From positions 177,460-241,459 of the forward strand of contig CAMAXF010000002.1 of NCBI GenBank assembly GCA_945862305.1: a stretch of 64,000 bases of DNA, read 5' to 3'. Of this stretch, positions 35,556-45,371 are shown piece by piece; the stretch's first letter is position 1; every line of letters begins with the position of its first letter. The position numbers and the translations under genes are program-made. The notes under the pieces are model-generated. The model saw only the letters and a list, made by a program, of their open reading frames with translations. It did not search any database and was not told where the DNA came from. The stretch comes from Bordetella parapertussis (GTDB lineage Bacteria > Pseudomonadota > Gammaproteobacteria > Burkholderiales > Burkholderiaceae_A).

Positions 35556-36584
35556 TCACTTCTTGGCAGCTGCCTTGAGCAGTTCGTCCATCAGGCCTTT
35601 GGCCGTGGGCGAGATCTTTGCGTACTCAGGGTAGGCCGTCTTCTTGGCCAGGGCCACCCAGGCATTGAACTCTTGCTTGGTCATCTCGCGGGACGTGCCG
35701 CCAGCCTTCACGTATGCGTCGGCCATCTTTGTGGTGGCCTCACGCTGCACGGTGAGGAAGAAGGCATCCGACTTCTCTGCCGCATCTTCGAAGATTTTCT
35801 TCTGCTTGGGCGTCAGCTTATCCCAGGCCTGCTTGGACATCACCAACGGCTGAAGCAACATCCACAGGGCACTCTCGCCGCCGACGGTGGCATGCTTGGT
35901 CTGCTCGTAGAGGCGCATAGACACAAAGGTCTCCGCGGAGGTGAGGGTGCCGGACAACACACCCGATTGCAGGCCGGAGTAGATCTCGGACGAAGCCATG
36001 GCCGTGACCGATGCCCCGGCGGCCTTCAGCATGGATTCAAAGGTGGGATCGGCCGCACGCAGTTTCTGACCCTTCACAGAGTCTGGACCCATCACAGGGC
36101 CAGCCTTGGTGGCAAAGCCACCAGGCGTCCACCACCACGTGATGATCCGGAAGCCGTTCTTTTCAGAAAGATCTTGGAGCTTTTTGTAATAACCCGTTTT
36201 CTTCAGTTCCATCGCGAAGTCAAGGTTCGGGATGGTGCCCGGCAGAATCACCGCCGAGAATTCCTTGGCCTTGCCCACGGCATAGGACATGGGGAAGATG
36301 GCCATCTCGAGGGTGCCATTCTGGAGTGCATCAAGCTGGGCCACTGGCTTGATGCCGAGTGACTGGGCGGGATAGATACGGAATTTAATGGAGGGATCGG
36401 CCTTCTCAACCTCTTGCACAAACAACCGTGCAGCACGGTCGCGGCCATCGACGTTGGCCTTCCACTGATGCGAGATCTTGATCTCCATGGCTTGGGCCTG
36501 ATGGCTAACGCCCGACAGACCCATGGCGGCTGCGAGGCCAACCAGGGCGAAAGGCCTTGCAACGGATTTAAACAATTGCTTCAT
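35556..36584 (-). CDS. dctP: TRAP transporter periplasmic substrate-binding protein
   Basis: A 342-residue protein with a signal peptide (residues 1-32, ending HQAQA) and the DctP fold: EIKISHQWKANVDGRDRAARLFVQEVEKA at the mature N-terminus, then FRIYPAQSLG, LQNGTLEMAIFP, and the ligand-region segment GQKLRAADPTFESMLKAAGA, whose Arg is the usual carboxylate-binding residue. The ATG at 36584 is preceded by AGGAGA (purine-rich, well spaced). It heads the dctP-(terminator)-dctQ-dctM operon. The solute is likely a carboxylate, but not identifiable. Confidence 0.95.
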   Translation of the reverse strand: MKQLFKSVARPFALVGLAAAMGLSGVSHQAQAMEIKISHQWKANVDGRDRAARLFVQEVEKADPSIKFRIYPAQSLGIKPVAQLDALQNGTLEMAIFPMSYAVGKAKEFSAVILPGTIPNLDFAMELKKTGYYKKLQDLSEKNGFRIITWWWTPGGFATKAGPVMGPDSVKGQKLRAADPTFESMLKAAGASVTAMASSEIYSGLQSGVLSGTLTSAETFVSMRLYEQTKHATVGGESALWMLLQPLVMSKQAWDKLTPKQKKIFEDAAEKSDAFFLTVQREATTKMADAYVKAGGTSREMTKQEFNAWVALAKKTAYPEYAKISPTAKGLMDELLKAAAKK

Positions 36585-36691
36585 GCGGAGTCTCCTTGTT
36601 TTTCTGGGGTCTTGAACCTCTGATGATCTCGAACCTTTTGTCGCGGCGCATCAGGGAAACCCCTTCCTCGCGCGAGTCCAGTCTCTCAGAA

Positions 36692-37441
36692 TCAGCCGCG
36701 ACCAACAAATGGCATGTTCGTGGCAAGGATGGTCATGCTCTGAATGTTGGCCGACAAGGGCAGTGCCGCCATGTGGCGCACTGCCTCGGCCACATGAGAC
36801 ATGTCCATGAGCGGCTCGGCCTTGCGCGTGCCGTCGGCCTGCAGGGCACCCGCTCCGAATCCAGAAGTCATCTCAGAGGCGGCGTTGCCAATGTCGATCT
36901 GCGAACAGGCAATCGAGAAGGCCCGGCCATCGAGCGAGAGTTGCTTGGTCAAGCCGCTGATGGCGTGCTTGGTCGTGGTGTAGCCCACCGACTGAGGGCG
37001 CGGTGCATGGGCAGAGATGGAACCATTGTTGATGATCCGACCGCCTTGGGGCGACTGCCGGCGCATCTGGCCAAAGGCCGCACGCGCACAGTAGAAGGCG
37101 CCATTCAAGTTCACATCCACCGACTGCTGCCAGGCCTCAATGGGCATCTCATCGATCAACGCGCCTGGCGGGAAAATGCCTGCATTGTTAAAGAGCAGGT
37201 CGAGCCGGCCGTGCTGGGCGACCACCGCGGCAAAGAGCCGCTCGACATCGTCCGGCACCGACACATCCGCACTCACCACCGAGGCCTTGGCATGTCCCTG
37301 CGCGGTCTCGACCAAGGGCGCCTCACGCCGACCGGTGAGCACCACCGACCATCCATCATCCAAAAGGGCTCGCGCGCAGGCACGACCGATGCCACTGCCC
37401 GCCCCCGTCACCAGGGCAATTCCGCGACTGTATTGAGTCAT
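36692..37441 (-). CDS. Short-chain dehydrogenase/reductase (SDR)
   Basis: A 249-residue classical SDR with the nucleotide motif TGAGSGIGRA (near residues 12-21), NNAG in LLFNNAGIFPPGAL, the catalytic Ser in NNGSISAH and YxxxK as YTTTK. The substrate is unknown. The ATG at 37441 gives a normal N-terminus (MTQYSRGIALVTGAG); the longer frame upstream would invade the divergent esterase gene. It lies 107 bases beyond dctP's start and 38 bases from the esterase start. An alcohol/ketone substrate related to the TRAP solute is possible but unsupported. Confidence 0.9.
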   Translation of the reverse strand: MTQYSRGIALVTGAGSGIGRACARALLDDGWSVVLTGRREAPLVETAQGHAKASVVSADVSVPDDVERLFAAVVAQHGRLDLLFNNAGIFPPGALIDEMPIEAWQQSVDVNLNGAFYCARAAFGQMRRQSPQGGRIINNGSISAHAPRPQSVGYTTTKHAISGLTKQLSLDGRAFSIACSQIDIGNAASEMTSGFGAGALQADGTRKAEPLMDMSHVAEAVRHMAALPLSANIQSMTILATNMPFVGRG

Positions 37442-37479
37442 GATTGACTGATTCCCTTCATTACTTTTTTGATCTTGAC

Positions 37480-38079
37480 ATGACGACCCACGCACCATAC
37501 GCCATCCTCTACCTGCATGGCTTTCGAAGTTCTCCTGCCTCCAGCAAGGCCGTGCAGCTCAACACCTGGCTGACCGAGAAAGGCGTGCCCTACGCCTGTC
37601 CCGCCCTCGACATTCATCCCAGGCAAGCCATGGCGCAAGCGCTCGAGGCCGTCGAGGCGGTCCGCGCCAGGGGCCTGCGGCCAAGGCTCATCGGCAGCTC
37701 CTTGGGTGGCTTCTACGCCAGTTGCCTCATGGAGACGCATCCGGCCCGCGAGGACTTCAAAGCCTGCCTGATCAATCCGGCCTGTTACCCCGGCCGCGAC
37801 CTGGCAGGGCAAGTCGGGCGGCACAAGGCCTGGCACAGCGATGAGTGGCTCGAGTTCACGGCCGATGACGTGACCGACCTCACCGACATGGCCGTGGGCT
37901 TGAGCAGCCCAGAGCGTTATCTGCTGGTGGCCGCCACCGGTGACGAACTCTTGGACTGGCGTGAAATGGTGGACCACTATCCCGGCGCCCAGCATCGGGT
38001 TGTTCAGGGCTCGGACCATGGCCTCTCAGACTTCACCGACCACTGGCCCTGCATCCAAGATTTCCTGCTGAGCGACTAG
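37480..38079 (+). CDS. yqiA: YqiA-type alpha/beta-hydrolase (esterase)
   Basis: A 199-residue protein of the YqiA/UPF0227 group. The motifs are YLHGFRSSPASSKA near the N-terminus, the nucleophile elbow IGSSLGGFYAS (Ser in GSSLGG), NPACYPG, and the late Asp/His pair in ATGDELLDW and QGSDHGLSDF. E. coli YqiA hydrolyses palmitoyl-CoA and nitrophenyl esters; the physiological role is unclear. The ATG at 37480 is preferred to a TTG at 37444. There is no clear Shine-Dalgarno sequence. The 3' end overlaps the convergent MFS gene by 4 bases. Confidence 0.88.
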   Translation: MTTHAPYAILYLHGFRSSPASSKAVQLNTWLTEKGVPYACPALDIHPRQAMAQALEAVEAVRARGLRPRLIGSSLGGFYASCLMETHPAREDFKACLINPACYPGRDLAGQVGRHKAWHSDEWLEFTADDVTDLTDMAVGLSSPERYLLVAATGDELLDWREMVDHYPGAQHRVVQGSDHGLSDFTDHWPCIQDFLLSD

Positions 38080-39368
38080 GCCTTGGGAAAGGGCACACGC
38101 CGCAGCAGCACCAGGCCCACCACGAAGAACAGGCCTGTCACCAGAATGGCCAGCCGATGGTCATTCCCCGTGAGCCAGGTGGTGAGGCCATAGGCCAGAG
38201 GGCCCATCACCGCCGCAAGGTTCACCGCCACACCCCAGTCTCCGAAGGCCTCGGCCTGATGGTCGCGTGGTGAGAGTGTGCCCACCACCGCCCGGGCACC
38301 GCTTTGTGAGGCGCCCATCGCCAGACCTGCGAGGTTGGCGGCCACCCAGAAGGAGGCCTCGGTCTCACCAAAGGCCGCCACCAACACCATGACAATCCAG
38401 AGCACGAGGGCCCCGGAGAGGCTGCGCCGATGGCCCAAACGGTCTTGGAGCCAGCCAAAGGCAGCCGCCCCAATGCTGGCCGTGATGTTGACCACCAGCA
38501 GCAGTGCGATGGTCTGGGCCATGCCAAAGCCCATGGCCTGCTGTGCATAAATGGCCGCCAGGGTGATCACCGCCGACACGCCAGACTGATAAAACACCAC
38601 GGCCCATAAAAACTGCCGAAGGGCGTGGCCATGCGCGCCATGGCCCATGGCACCCACTTGGGCATGCCTGCCACGAAGCAACCGGCCCCAGGCACCGCGC
38701 CAGTCCACCTGCACCGCCGGCTCGCGCTCCTTGAGCACGGCCAAGGCCGGCAGGCCCACCAGCCAGAAGACCAGGGCCGTGATGGCCAAGGACCCCGCCA
38801 TGAGGTCCTGGGCCGTGGGCTGCCCCACGACACCCTGGGCCACCGAAGTGACCCAGACCAAGGAGAGGCCCAGGGTGAGCAGGCCCCCGAGGTAGCCCCA
38901 GGCCCACCCCCAGCCCGAGAGTCGGCCAAGTGTGCCCGGCCCTGCCAGGCTGCGCATAAAACCTGCACTGAGGTCTTGGTGGGTGGCATAGGCCACGTTC
39001 GAAACCAACAACAGGGCTGCTGCAGGCCAAAGGTCGCCTGGCCCACATTGCGTCAGGCCCAGCGTCGCGCCACCACAGAGCAGGGTGGCCACCAGCAGCA
39101 AACGCCGCTTGGCGCGGTGGGCGTCTGCATACGCTCCAAGAAAAGGGGCCGTGAGCATGACCATGAGGTAACTGGCCGAGAGCACCAAGGTCCAGACCAG
39201 TGTGGCGTGGGCCACGTCGTCCATGACCACGGAGACAAAGTAGGCGTTGAAGACGGCCGTGAGCACAACCGTGGTGTAGCCAGAATTGGCGAAATCCAGA
39301 CTGGCCCAAGCGAAAACCTCTCGCCGGGTCACAGGTGGATCAGGCAGAATGCTTGATGACGAGTTCAT
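38076..39368 (-). CDS. MFS transporter, UMF1 / Atg22-like family
   Basis: A 430-residue inner-membrane protein with about twelve hydrophobic segments. The N-terminal EVFAWASLDFANSGYTTVVLTAVFNAYF and TAPFLGAYADAHRAKRRLLL are the family's hallmark, with GWLQDRLGHRR and ASQSGARAVVGTLSP in the second half. The substrate is unknown (members in other organisms have been linked to amino-acid efflux). The start at 39368 gives MNSSSS; the frame is open upstream. A His-rich cytoplasmic loop (HAQVGAMGHGAHGHALRQ, near residue 255) is notable and could bind metal. Confidence 0.85.
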   Translation of the reverse strand: MNSSSSILPDPPVTRREVFAWASLDFANSGYTTVVLTAVFNAYFVSVVMDDVAHATLVWTLVLSASYLMVMLTAPFLGAYADAHRAKRRLLLVATLLCGGATLGLTQCGPGDLWPAAALLLVSNVAYATHQDLSAGFMRSLAGPGTLGRLSGWGWAWGYLGGLLTLGLSLVWVTSVAQGVVGQPTAQDLMAGSLAITALVFWLVGLPALAVLKEREPAVQVDWRGAWGRLLRGRHAQVGAMGHGAHGHALRQFLWAVVFYQSGVSAVITLAAIYAQQAMGFGMAQTIALLLVVNITASIGAAAFGWLQDRLGHRRSLSGALVLWIVMVLVAAFGETEASFWVAANLAGLAMGASQSGARAVVGTLSPRDHQAEAFGDWGVAVNLAAVMGPLAYGLTTWLTGNDHRLAILVTGLFFVVGLVLLRRVPFPKA

Positions 39369-39418
39369 CCTGGCGTGCTTCTCTCTGAGTGTGAACAAAT
39401 AAGCGTGAACAACAAGCG

Positions 39419-40732
39419 TTGACAACCAAACTCTACATCCGCACCTTCGGGTGCCAAATGAACGAATACGACTCGGCCAAAATGGCCGACGTGCTGGCGG
39501 CCGCCGAGGGGCTGGAGCCCACCGACACGGCTGAAGACGCCGATGTCATCCTATTCAACACCTGCTCGGTGCGCGAGAAAGCCCAAGAGAAAGTCTTCTC
39601 CGACCTCGGCCGGGCCCGAGACCTCAAGAAGCGCAAGCCAGGCCTGATCATCGGCGTTGGCGGCTGCGTGGCCAGCCAAGAGGGCGAGTCGATCGTTCGG
39701 CGTGCCCCCTATGTGGACCTGGTCTTTGGTCCCCAGACCCTGCATCGCCTGCCAGACCTCATCGCCGCCCGGCGTGCCTCTGGCCAGCCCCAGGTCGACA
39801 TCTCTTTCCCCGAGATTGAAAAGTTCGACAACCTGCCGCCCGCCCGCATCGAGGGCCCCTGTGCATTTGTGTCGATCATGGAGGGCTGCAGCAAATATTG
39901 CAGTTTCTGTGTGGTGCCCTACACCCGGGGCACAGAGGTCTCCAGGCCCACCGTGGATGTGCTCGCAGAGGTGGCCGAGCTCGCAGCGCAAGGCGTGAAA
40001 GAGGTCACGCTGCTGGGCCAGAATGTGAATGCCTTTCTCGACCACCAGGCCAAAATCGACTTCACTGGCCTGCTCGAACTCGTCAGCGAGATCGATGGCA
40101 TCGAACGCATCCGGTTCACCACCTCCCACCCCAAAGAATTCAGTCCGCGCCTTATTGAGGCCTTTGGCCGACTGCCAAAGCTCGCAGACCATGTGCACCT
40201 GCCGGTGCAGTCGGGCAGCGACCGCATCCTTGCGGCCATGAAACGCGGCTACACAGCCCTGGAGTACAAGAGCATCATTCGTCGACTGCGGGCGGTGCGG
40301 CCTGGCCTGGCTTTGTCCACCGACTTCATCGTGGGCTTTCCCGGCGAGACCGAGGACGACTTCCAGGCGAGCATGGCCCTCATCGCCGCCTGCGGCTTTG
40401 AGAGCGCCTACTCCTTCATCTACAGCCCAAGGCCTGGCACCCCCGCGGCCGACCTCCCGGACGACACACCAGCAGCCGAGAAGCTAAAACGCCTGCAAAC
40501 GCTTCAGGCCGCCATCGACCAGAACGGCCAGGCCCTTCAGGCCGCCATGGTGGGCACACAACAGCAGGTGCTCATCGAGGGGCCTGCCAAAAAGAATCCA
40601 GCGGAGTGGATGGGCCGCGCGCCCAACAACCTGGTGGTGAACATCGAGGGGCATCCACGGCTGGTGGGCCAGATCATCCCGGTGGAAATCACCCAGGCCT
40701 ATGCCCATAGCCTTCGGGGCCAGGCGCTCTGA
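39419..40732 (+). CDS. miaB: tRNA-2-methylthio-N6-dimethylallyladenosine synthase MiaB
   Basis: A 437-residue radical-SAM methylthiotransferase that modifies A37 of tRNAs reading U-starting codons. The order is the N-terminal UPF0004 domain with cysteines in FGCQMN, NTCSVRE and GCVA; the radical-SAM cluster motif CSKYCSFC (near residues 157-164); and a C-terminal TRAM domain. The start must be TTG at 39419: a TGA at 39392 closes the frame upstream and no ATG or GTG lies between. No clear Shine-Dalgarno sequence is seen. It is the first gene of a long plus-strand run (miaB-phoH-ybeY-corC-lnt); its TGA overlaps the phoH ATG. Confidence 0.96.
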   Translation: MTTKLYIRTFGCQMNEYDSAKMADVLAAAEGLEPTDTAEDADVILFNTCSVREKAQEKVFSDLGRARDLKKRKPGLIIGVGGCVASQEGESIVRRAPYVDLVFGPQTLHRLPDLIAARRASGQPQVDISFPEIEKFDNLPPARIEGPCAFVSIMEGCSKYCSFCVVPYTRGTEVSRPTVDVLAEVAELAAQGVKEVTLLGQNVNAFLDHQAKIDFTGLLELVSEIDGIERIRFTTSHPKEFSPRLIEAFGRLPKLADHVHLPVQSGSDRILAAMKRGYTALEYKSIIRRLRAVRPGLALSTDFIVGFPGETEDDFQASMALIAACGFESAYSFIYSPRPGTPAADLPDDTPAAEKLKRLQTLQAAIDQNGQALQAAMVGTQQQVLIEGPAKKNPAEWMGRAPNNLVVNIEGHPRLVGQIIPVEITQAYAHSLRGQAL

Positions 40733-41703
40733 TGCCCAGGCCCAGCATCAGCAAGCGTCGTCTGAGCCTGCTCGAAGGAGACAACACCCAGCTGGCCAAC
40801 CTGTGCGGCCCCATGGAACAAAACCTTCGCAGCATCGAGACCAGCCTAGACATCACCATCCGCAGACGAGGCACGGTCTTTGAAATCAGTGGCACCGATG
40901 CCCCGAATGTCGAGGCCGGCACCAGCCTGCTCGAGCGGTTGGCCCAGCAGGCGGAGAAGCCGCTGGCCATCAAGGATGTGCAGCTGGCCGTGGTCGAACA
41001 ACGTCGGCCCAGCCTGGCCGCCGCCGACGAGGACAGCCACGAGGATGGCCTGCCCATGCTTCGAACCCGCAAGCACGACCTTCGAGGCCGAACGCCCACG
41101 CAGCGGGCCTACCTGCAGGCCATTCAGTCCAATGACATCAGCTTTGGGCTTGGGCCAGCCGGCACTGGCAAGACCTTTCTTGCCGTGGCCTGCGCTGTTG
41201 ATGCCCTGGAGCGCGACCTCGTTCAGCGTCTCATTCTCACGCGCCCAGCCGTGGAAGCGGGCGAGCGGCTCGGTTTTCTGCCCGGCGACCTCTCCCAGAA
41301 GGTAGACCCCTACCTTCGCCCCCTCTACGACGCCCTCTACGACCTCATGGGCCTGGACCGTGTCACCAAGCTCTTCGATCGGCAAGTCATTGAAGTGGCG
41401 CCACTCGCCTACATGCGTGGCCGAACGCTCAACCATGCCTTTGTCATTCTCGATGAGGCCCAGAACACCACCTGCGAGCAGATGAAGATGTTCCTCACCC
41501 GCATTGGGTTTGGCAGCAAGGCTGTGATCACCGGAGACCCCTCCCAGGTCGACCTCCCCAAGGCCCAGACCAGTGGCCTGGTCGATGCACAGCGGGTCTT
41601 GTCTGATGTGCGCGGCATTTCGTTCACGCAGTTCAGCAGTCGCGATGTGGTTCGGCATCCCCTGGTGGCGCGCATCGTAGAGGCCTATGACGCCGCGTCT
41701 TAG
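40732..41703 (+). CDS. ybeZ: PhoH-like ATPase (YbeZ)
   Basis: A 323-residue cytoplasmic P-loop ATPase/putative RNA helicase. The Walker A motif is GLGPAGTGKTFLAVA (near residue 140) and Walker B is VILDEAQNTTCEQMK, followed by TGDPSQVDLP. An N-terminal ~100-residue domain resembles the KH-like part of PhoH proteins. In many bacteria this protein works with YbeY in ribosome or RNA quality control, which fits the arrangement here: the gene overlaps ybeY by 17 bases. Start by TGATG overlap with miaB. Confidence 0.95.
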   Translation: MPRPSISKRRLSLLEGDNTQLANLCGPMEQNLRSIETSLDITIRRRGTVFEISGTDAPNVEAGTSLLERLAQQAEKPLAIKDVQLAVVEQRRPSLAAADEDSHEDGLPMLRTRKHDLRGRTPTQRAYLQAIQSNDISFGLGPAGTGKTFLAVACAVDALERDLVQRLILTRPAVEAGERLGFLPGDLSQKVDPYLRPLYDALYDLMGLDRVTKLFDRQVIEVAPLAYMRGRTLNHAFVILDEAQNTTCEQMKMFLTRIGFGSKAVITGDPSQVDLPKAQTSGLVDAQRVLSDVRGISFTQFSSRDVVRHPLVARIVEAYDAAS

Positions 41704-42160
41704 GCTGCATCTCACCGACCCCGACAGCCTGCCACTCTCGCGGCCCCGTATTCGCAGACTGCTGCTCGCAAGCCTGGATGCCGCCTGCCAGAGCGCCGAG
41801 ATCACCGTGGCCACCGTGGGCCGTGCCCAAGGCCGCCAGCTCAATCGGGACCACCGCGGCCAAGACCATGCCACCAACATCCTCACCTTTGCGCTCGAGC
41901 CCCTGCCCCACCTGCAGGCCGACCTCGTCCTCTGCATGCCCGTGGTGATCGCAGAGGCCAGGCAGCAGGGCAAGCCCCTGGTGCATCACCTGGCCCACCT
42001 GCTTGTGCATGGCGCACTGCACGCCTGTGGGCTTGATCACCAGACCGATGATGAGGCCGAGGACATGGAGGCCTTGGAGCGCCGCATTCTGACGCGGTTT
42101 CGGATTCCAGACCCCTATGGCACACTGTGGCCTGTTGCAACGTCCCATGCCCCTGCATGA
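41687..42160 (+). CDS. ybeY: Endoribonuclease / rRNA maturation factor YbeY
   Basis: A 157-residue metalloprotein needed for 16S rRNA 3'-end maturation and 70S quality control. The zinc motif HGALHACGLDH (near residues 107-117) and the conserved Arg/Asn region DHATNILTFALE are intact. The ATG at 41687 overlaps phoH by 17 bases and the stop overlaps the corC start (ATGA). Length is normal for the family. Confidence 0.95.
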   Translation: MTPRLRLHLTDPDSLPLSRPRIRRLLLASLDAACQSAEITVATVGRAQGRQLNRDHRGQDHATNILTFALEPLPHLQADLVLCMPVVIAEARQQGKPLVHHLAHLLVHGALHACGLDHQTDDEAEDMEALERRILTRFRIPDPYGTLWPVATSHAPA

Positions 42161-43047
42161 ACGAACCAGACCCTAGGCCTTCAGGCCTGAGTCAATTTTT
42201 CAAGCGCCTGATCGATCGCCTCCTGAGGCGAACCGATGAAAAAGAAGAGCTTCTCGAGCAACTCCGAGAGGCCGAGGCCCACGATGTCATCGATGCCGAT
42301 GCCGTCTCCATGATGGAGGGCGTGCTGCAGGTCTCCGACCTGTCTGTCCGCGACCTCATGGTGCCGCGGGCCCAGATGGATGTCATCGACATCAACGACA
42401 GCCTGGAAGACATCATTGCCTTTGTCATCGAACGGGCCCACTCACGCTTCCCCGTCACCGATGGCAAGAAGGACAACGTCATCGGTGTGCTGCTGGCCAA
42501 AGACCTGCTGAAGGTGCTCTCGGAGGAGGGCCAGGACGTGCGTGGCCTGTTGCGGCCAGCGGTCTATGTGCCGGAATCCAAGCGGCTCAATGTCATGCTG
42601 CGCGACTTCCGGCTCAACCGAAATCACATTGCCATCGTGGTCGATGAGTATGGCGGTGTGGCTGGGCTCATCACCATCGAGGACGTCCTCGAACAGATTG
42701 TTGGCGACATCGAAGACGAGCACGACATCGATGAGGATGAGGACAACATCGTCGTCCTTCCCCATGAGTCAGGCCAGTTCCGGGTCAAGGCCATCACGAG
42801 TCTCGAGCAGTTCAATGAGTTCTTCGAGGTGCAACTCGAGAGCGAACAGTCCGACACGATCGGCGGCCTGGTCACCGACCATCTCGGCCGTGTGCCACAC
42901 AAGGGCGAGACCGTTCTGCTCCACGGCTTCTCCTTTGACATTCAACGGGCAGATGCCCGAACCGTGCAGGTGATGCTGGTCAAGCGGTCCACAGACGAAT
43001 CGACCGACTCGGACAATGGATCAGACCCTGCTGGGCTGGCTCACTAG
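42157..43047 (+). CDS. corC: CorC/HlyC-type CBS-pair protein (Mg2+/Co2+ efflux-associated)
   Basis: A 296-residue cytoplasmic protein. The tandem CBS domains occupy residues ~60-190 (VRDLMVPRAQMDVID; DEYGGVAGLITIEDVLEQIVGDIEDE) and the C-terminal CorC_HlyC domain ~205-285 (GLVTDHLGRVPHKGE). In enterobacteria CorC is linked to magnesium/cobalt efflux and to the ybeZ-ybeY-ybeX-lnt operon, as here. The ATG at 42157 overlaps the ybeY stop (ATGA) and its 3' end overlaps lnt by 32 bases. Confidence 0.94.
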   Translation: MNEPDPRPSGLSQFFKRLIDRLLRRTDEKEELLEQLREAEAHDVIDADAVSMMEGVLQVSDLSVRDLMVPRAQMDVIDINDSLEDIIAFVIERAHSRFPVTDGKKDNVIGVLLAKDLLKVLSEEGQDVRGLLRPAVYVPESKRLNVMLRDFRLNRNHIAIVVDEYGGVAGLITIEDVLEQIVGDIEDEHDIDEDEDNIVVLPHESGQFRVKAITSLEQFNEFFEVQLESEQSDTIGGLVTDHLGRVPHKGETVLLHGFSFDIQRADARTVQVMLVKRSTDESTDSDNGSDPAGLAH

Positions 43048-44458
43048 CCTCTCCTCTCTGCTGGTCCTGGCCTTGCTGCTGCACCTCTGGCAGCGGCCAG
43101 AGCGCTGGGGGCCAAGGCTCGGTGCGGGCCTGCTCATCCTGCTGTGCCTGCTCGGCTTTCACTGGATCTTCATCAGCCTGCACCGCTACGGGGAGATGCC
43201 GGCCGCGGTGGCGGCCATCGCCACGTTCCTGCTGGCCCTCTATGTGGCCGGCTATGGTCTTTTGGCCGGCTGGCTCATTCGAAGGCACCGCCTCTCACCC
43301 GTGTCCATCGCAGGCCTCATCGCCTTGCTCGAATGGCTGCGCGGCGAACTCTTCACCGGCTTTCCGTGGCTCAACTGGGGCTACCAGCAGATCGACAGTC
43401 CGCTCTCGGGCTACGCAACCCTGGGAGGCGTCTATGCGGTGGTGTTGGTCACCGCCCTGTGCGCCGCCTGGATTGCCCAATGGCGCGCACTGGGCCTCAT
43501 GGGTGTGGCGGGCCTGCACCTGCTGGGGGTCTACCTGGGCACCCTGGCCCACACCAACCCCGAAGGCCAGCCCATTCAGGTAGCCCTGGTGCAATCGGCC
43601 GTGCCCCAGCAAATGAAGTTCGACCCAGCCCACTCGGCGCAGTTGGAGGTCGCCCAGTTGCAGATGGCCCTGGAGGCGAGTCGTACCGGCAGTGCGCTGG
43701 TGGTGCTGCCCGAGACGGCCTTCATTCGGCCCTGGTCTGCCCTCTCGGCCGAGACCCGGCTTCGGCTTCGAGAGATCTCGGTCTCAAGTGGCAGTGTGAT
43801 CATCCTCGGGCTTCCGCTGCAAGACCCCGACGGCTGGCGCAACAGTGCCATTGGCCTCTATCCCGGCGCCGGCCTTCGACTCGATGGCTTTGAGGCGCGC
43901 TACGACAAGGCCCATCTGGTGCCCTTTGGTGAGTTCATTCCCTGGGGCTTCCGATGGTTTGTCGACCTCATGAGGATGCCCTTGGGTGACTTCACACGCG
44001 GACTGCCGGTTCAAGCCCCCATCCCGGTGGAAGGCCAGCGCATCGGCGTGAACATCTGCTTCGAGGACCTCTTTGGCGAGGAAATCATTGGGCCGCTCGA
44101 TCCGCGCATTCCAGCCGAGCGCCAGCCCACCATCCTGCTCAACATGAGCAACCTGGCCTGGTTCGGCAACACCAACGCCCTGCCGCAGCACCTCGCCATT
44201 GCACGCATGCGAAGCCTGGAGACTGGGCGGCCCAGCATCCGTGCCACCAACACCGGCATGACGGCCGCCATCGATCATCGCGGTCGGGTGCAGGAGGTCT
44301 TGCCACCCATGGCCCCGGGCGTGCTGGTGGCCCGCGTGCAGGGCATGACCGGCCAAACGCCCTACAGCCGGGTGGGCAACCTGCCTGTGGTGCTGCTGGC
44401 TGCAGCCCTTTTGCTTTTGGGCTTGCGGGTGAGAAGCACCGCTAAAATGCGGCCATGA
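43016..44458 (+). CDS. lnt: Apolipoprotein N-acyltransferase
   Basis: A 480-residue inner-membrane enzyme that adds the third acyl chain to the N-terminal Cys of lipoproteins, allowing outer-membrane export. An N-terminal membrane part (~residues 1-190, six or more helices) precedes a periplasmic nitrilase-like domain whose catalytic triad is visible: Glu in [10 protein letters not shown], Lys in [13 protein letters not shown] and Cys in [11 protein letters not shown] final helix closes the protein. It overlaps corC by 32 bases and glyQ by 4 (ATGA). Confidence 0.95.
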   Translation: MDQTLLGWLTSLSSLLVLALLLHLWQRPERWGPRLGAGLLILLCLLGFHWIFISLHRYGEMPAAVAAIATFLLALYVAGYGLLAGWLIRRHRLSPVSIAGLIALLEWLRGELFTGFPWLNWGYQQIDSPLSGYATLGGVYAVVLVTALCAAWIAQWRALGLMGVAGLHLLGVYLGTLAHTNPEGQPIQVALVQSAVPQQMKFDPAHSAQLEVAQLQMALEASRTGSALVVLPETAFIRPWSALSAETRLRLREISVSSGSVIILGLPLQDPDGWRNSAIGLYPGAGLRLDGFEARYDKAHLVPFGEFIPWGFRWFVDLMRMPLGDFTRGLPVQAPIPVEGQRIGVNICFEDLFGEEIIGPLDPRIPAERQPTILLNMSNLAWFGNTNALPQHLAIARMRSLETGRPSIRATNTGMTAAIDHRGRVQEVLPPMAPGVLVARVQGMTGQTPYSRVGNLPVVLLAAALLLLGLRVRSTAKMRP

Positions 44459-45369
44459 AGACCTTTCAAGATGTCATCCTGACCCTGCAGGCCTACTGGG
44501 CCAACCAGGGCTGCGCCCTGCTCCAGCCCATCGACCTCGAGGTTGGTGCGGGCACCTCCCACACCGCCACGTTCTTAAGGGCGCTGGGGCCCGAGCCCTG
44601 GCGTGCGGCCTATGTGCAGCCATCGCGCCGGCCCAAGGATGGCCGCTACGGCGAAAACCCCAACCGCCTGCAGCATTACTACCAGTTTCAGGTGGTGCTC
44701 AAGCCCTCTCCCGCAGACATCCTTGAGCTCTACCTTGGGTCGCTGCGTGCACTCGGCATCGACCCCAACACCCACGACATTCGATTTGTGGAGGACGACT
44801 GGGAAAACCCCACGCTTGGAGCCTGGGGCCTGGGCTGGGAAGTCTGGCTCAATGGCATGGAGGTGACACAGTTCACCTACTTTCAGCAGGTCGGTGGCAT
44901 CGACTGCAGCCCCATCACCGGTGAGATCACCTACGGCCTGGAGCGCCTGGCCATGTACCTGCAGGGTGTCGAAAATGTCTACGACCTCACCTGGACCCAA
45001 TGGCAACAAGAGGGCCGCAGCCGCCGTATCAGCTATGGCGATGTCTACCACCAGAACGAGGTGGAGCAGTCGCGCTACAACTTCGAGGCCAGCAATGCGG
45101 CCGTGTTGCTTGGCCGGTTCGGCGAGCACGAGGCCGATGCCGCGCGCCTGCTCGAAGAAGGCCTGCCCTTGCCGGCCTATGAGCAAATCCTCAAGGCTGC
45201 CCACAGCTTCAACCTGCTCGATGCCCGCGGCGCCATCTCGGTGACCGAGCGGGCGCAGTACATCGCCCGCATTCGCAACCTCTCCCGACAGGTTGCGCAG
45301 GCCTATGTCACCTCCCGAGAGCAGTTGGGATTTCCCATGTGCGAGGCCCCGTCGGCCAAGGCCGCCTGA
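44455..45369 (+). CDS. glyQ: Glycyl-tRNA synthetase alpha subunit
   Basis: A 304-residue catalytic subunit of the alpha2beta2 glycyl-tRNA synthetase. Family segments are [22 protein letters not shown], the motif [19 protein letters not shown], and [21 protein letters not shown]. The ATG at 44455 overlaps the lnt stop. A GCTAAAAT box (44441-44448) ends six bases before it, so an internal promoter giving a leaderless or near-leaderless transcript is possible in addition to read-through. glyS follows after 2 bases. Confidence 0.97.
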   Translation: MKTFQDVILTLQAYWANQGCALLQPIDLEVGAGTSHTATFLRALGPEPWRAAYVQPSRRPKDGRYGENPNRLQHYYQFQVVLKPSPADILELYLGSLRALGIDPNTHDIRFVEDDWENPTLGAWGLGWEVWLNGMEVTQFTYFQQVGGIDCSPITGEITYGLERLAMYLQGVENVYDLTWTQWQQEGRSRRISYGDVYHQNEVEQSRYNFEASNAAVLLGRFGEHEADAARLLEEGLPLPAYEQILKAAHSFNLLDARGAISVTERAQYIARIRNLSRQVAQAYVTSREQLGFPMCEAPSAKAA

Positions 45370-45371
45370 TC

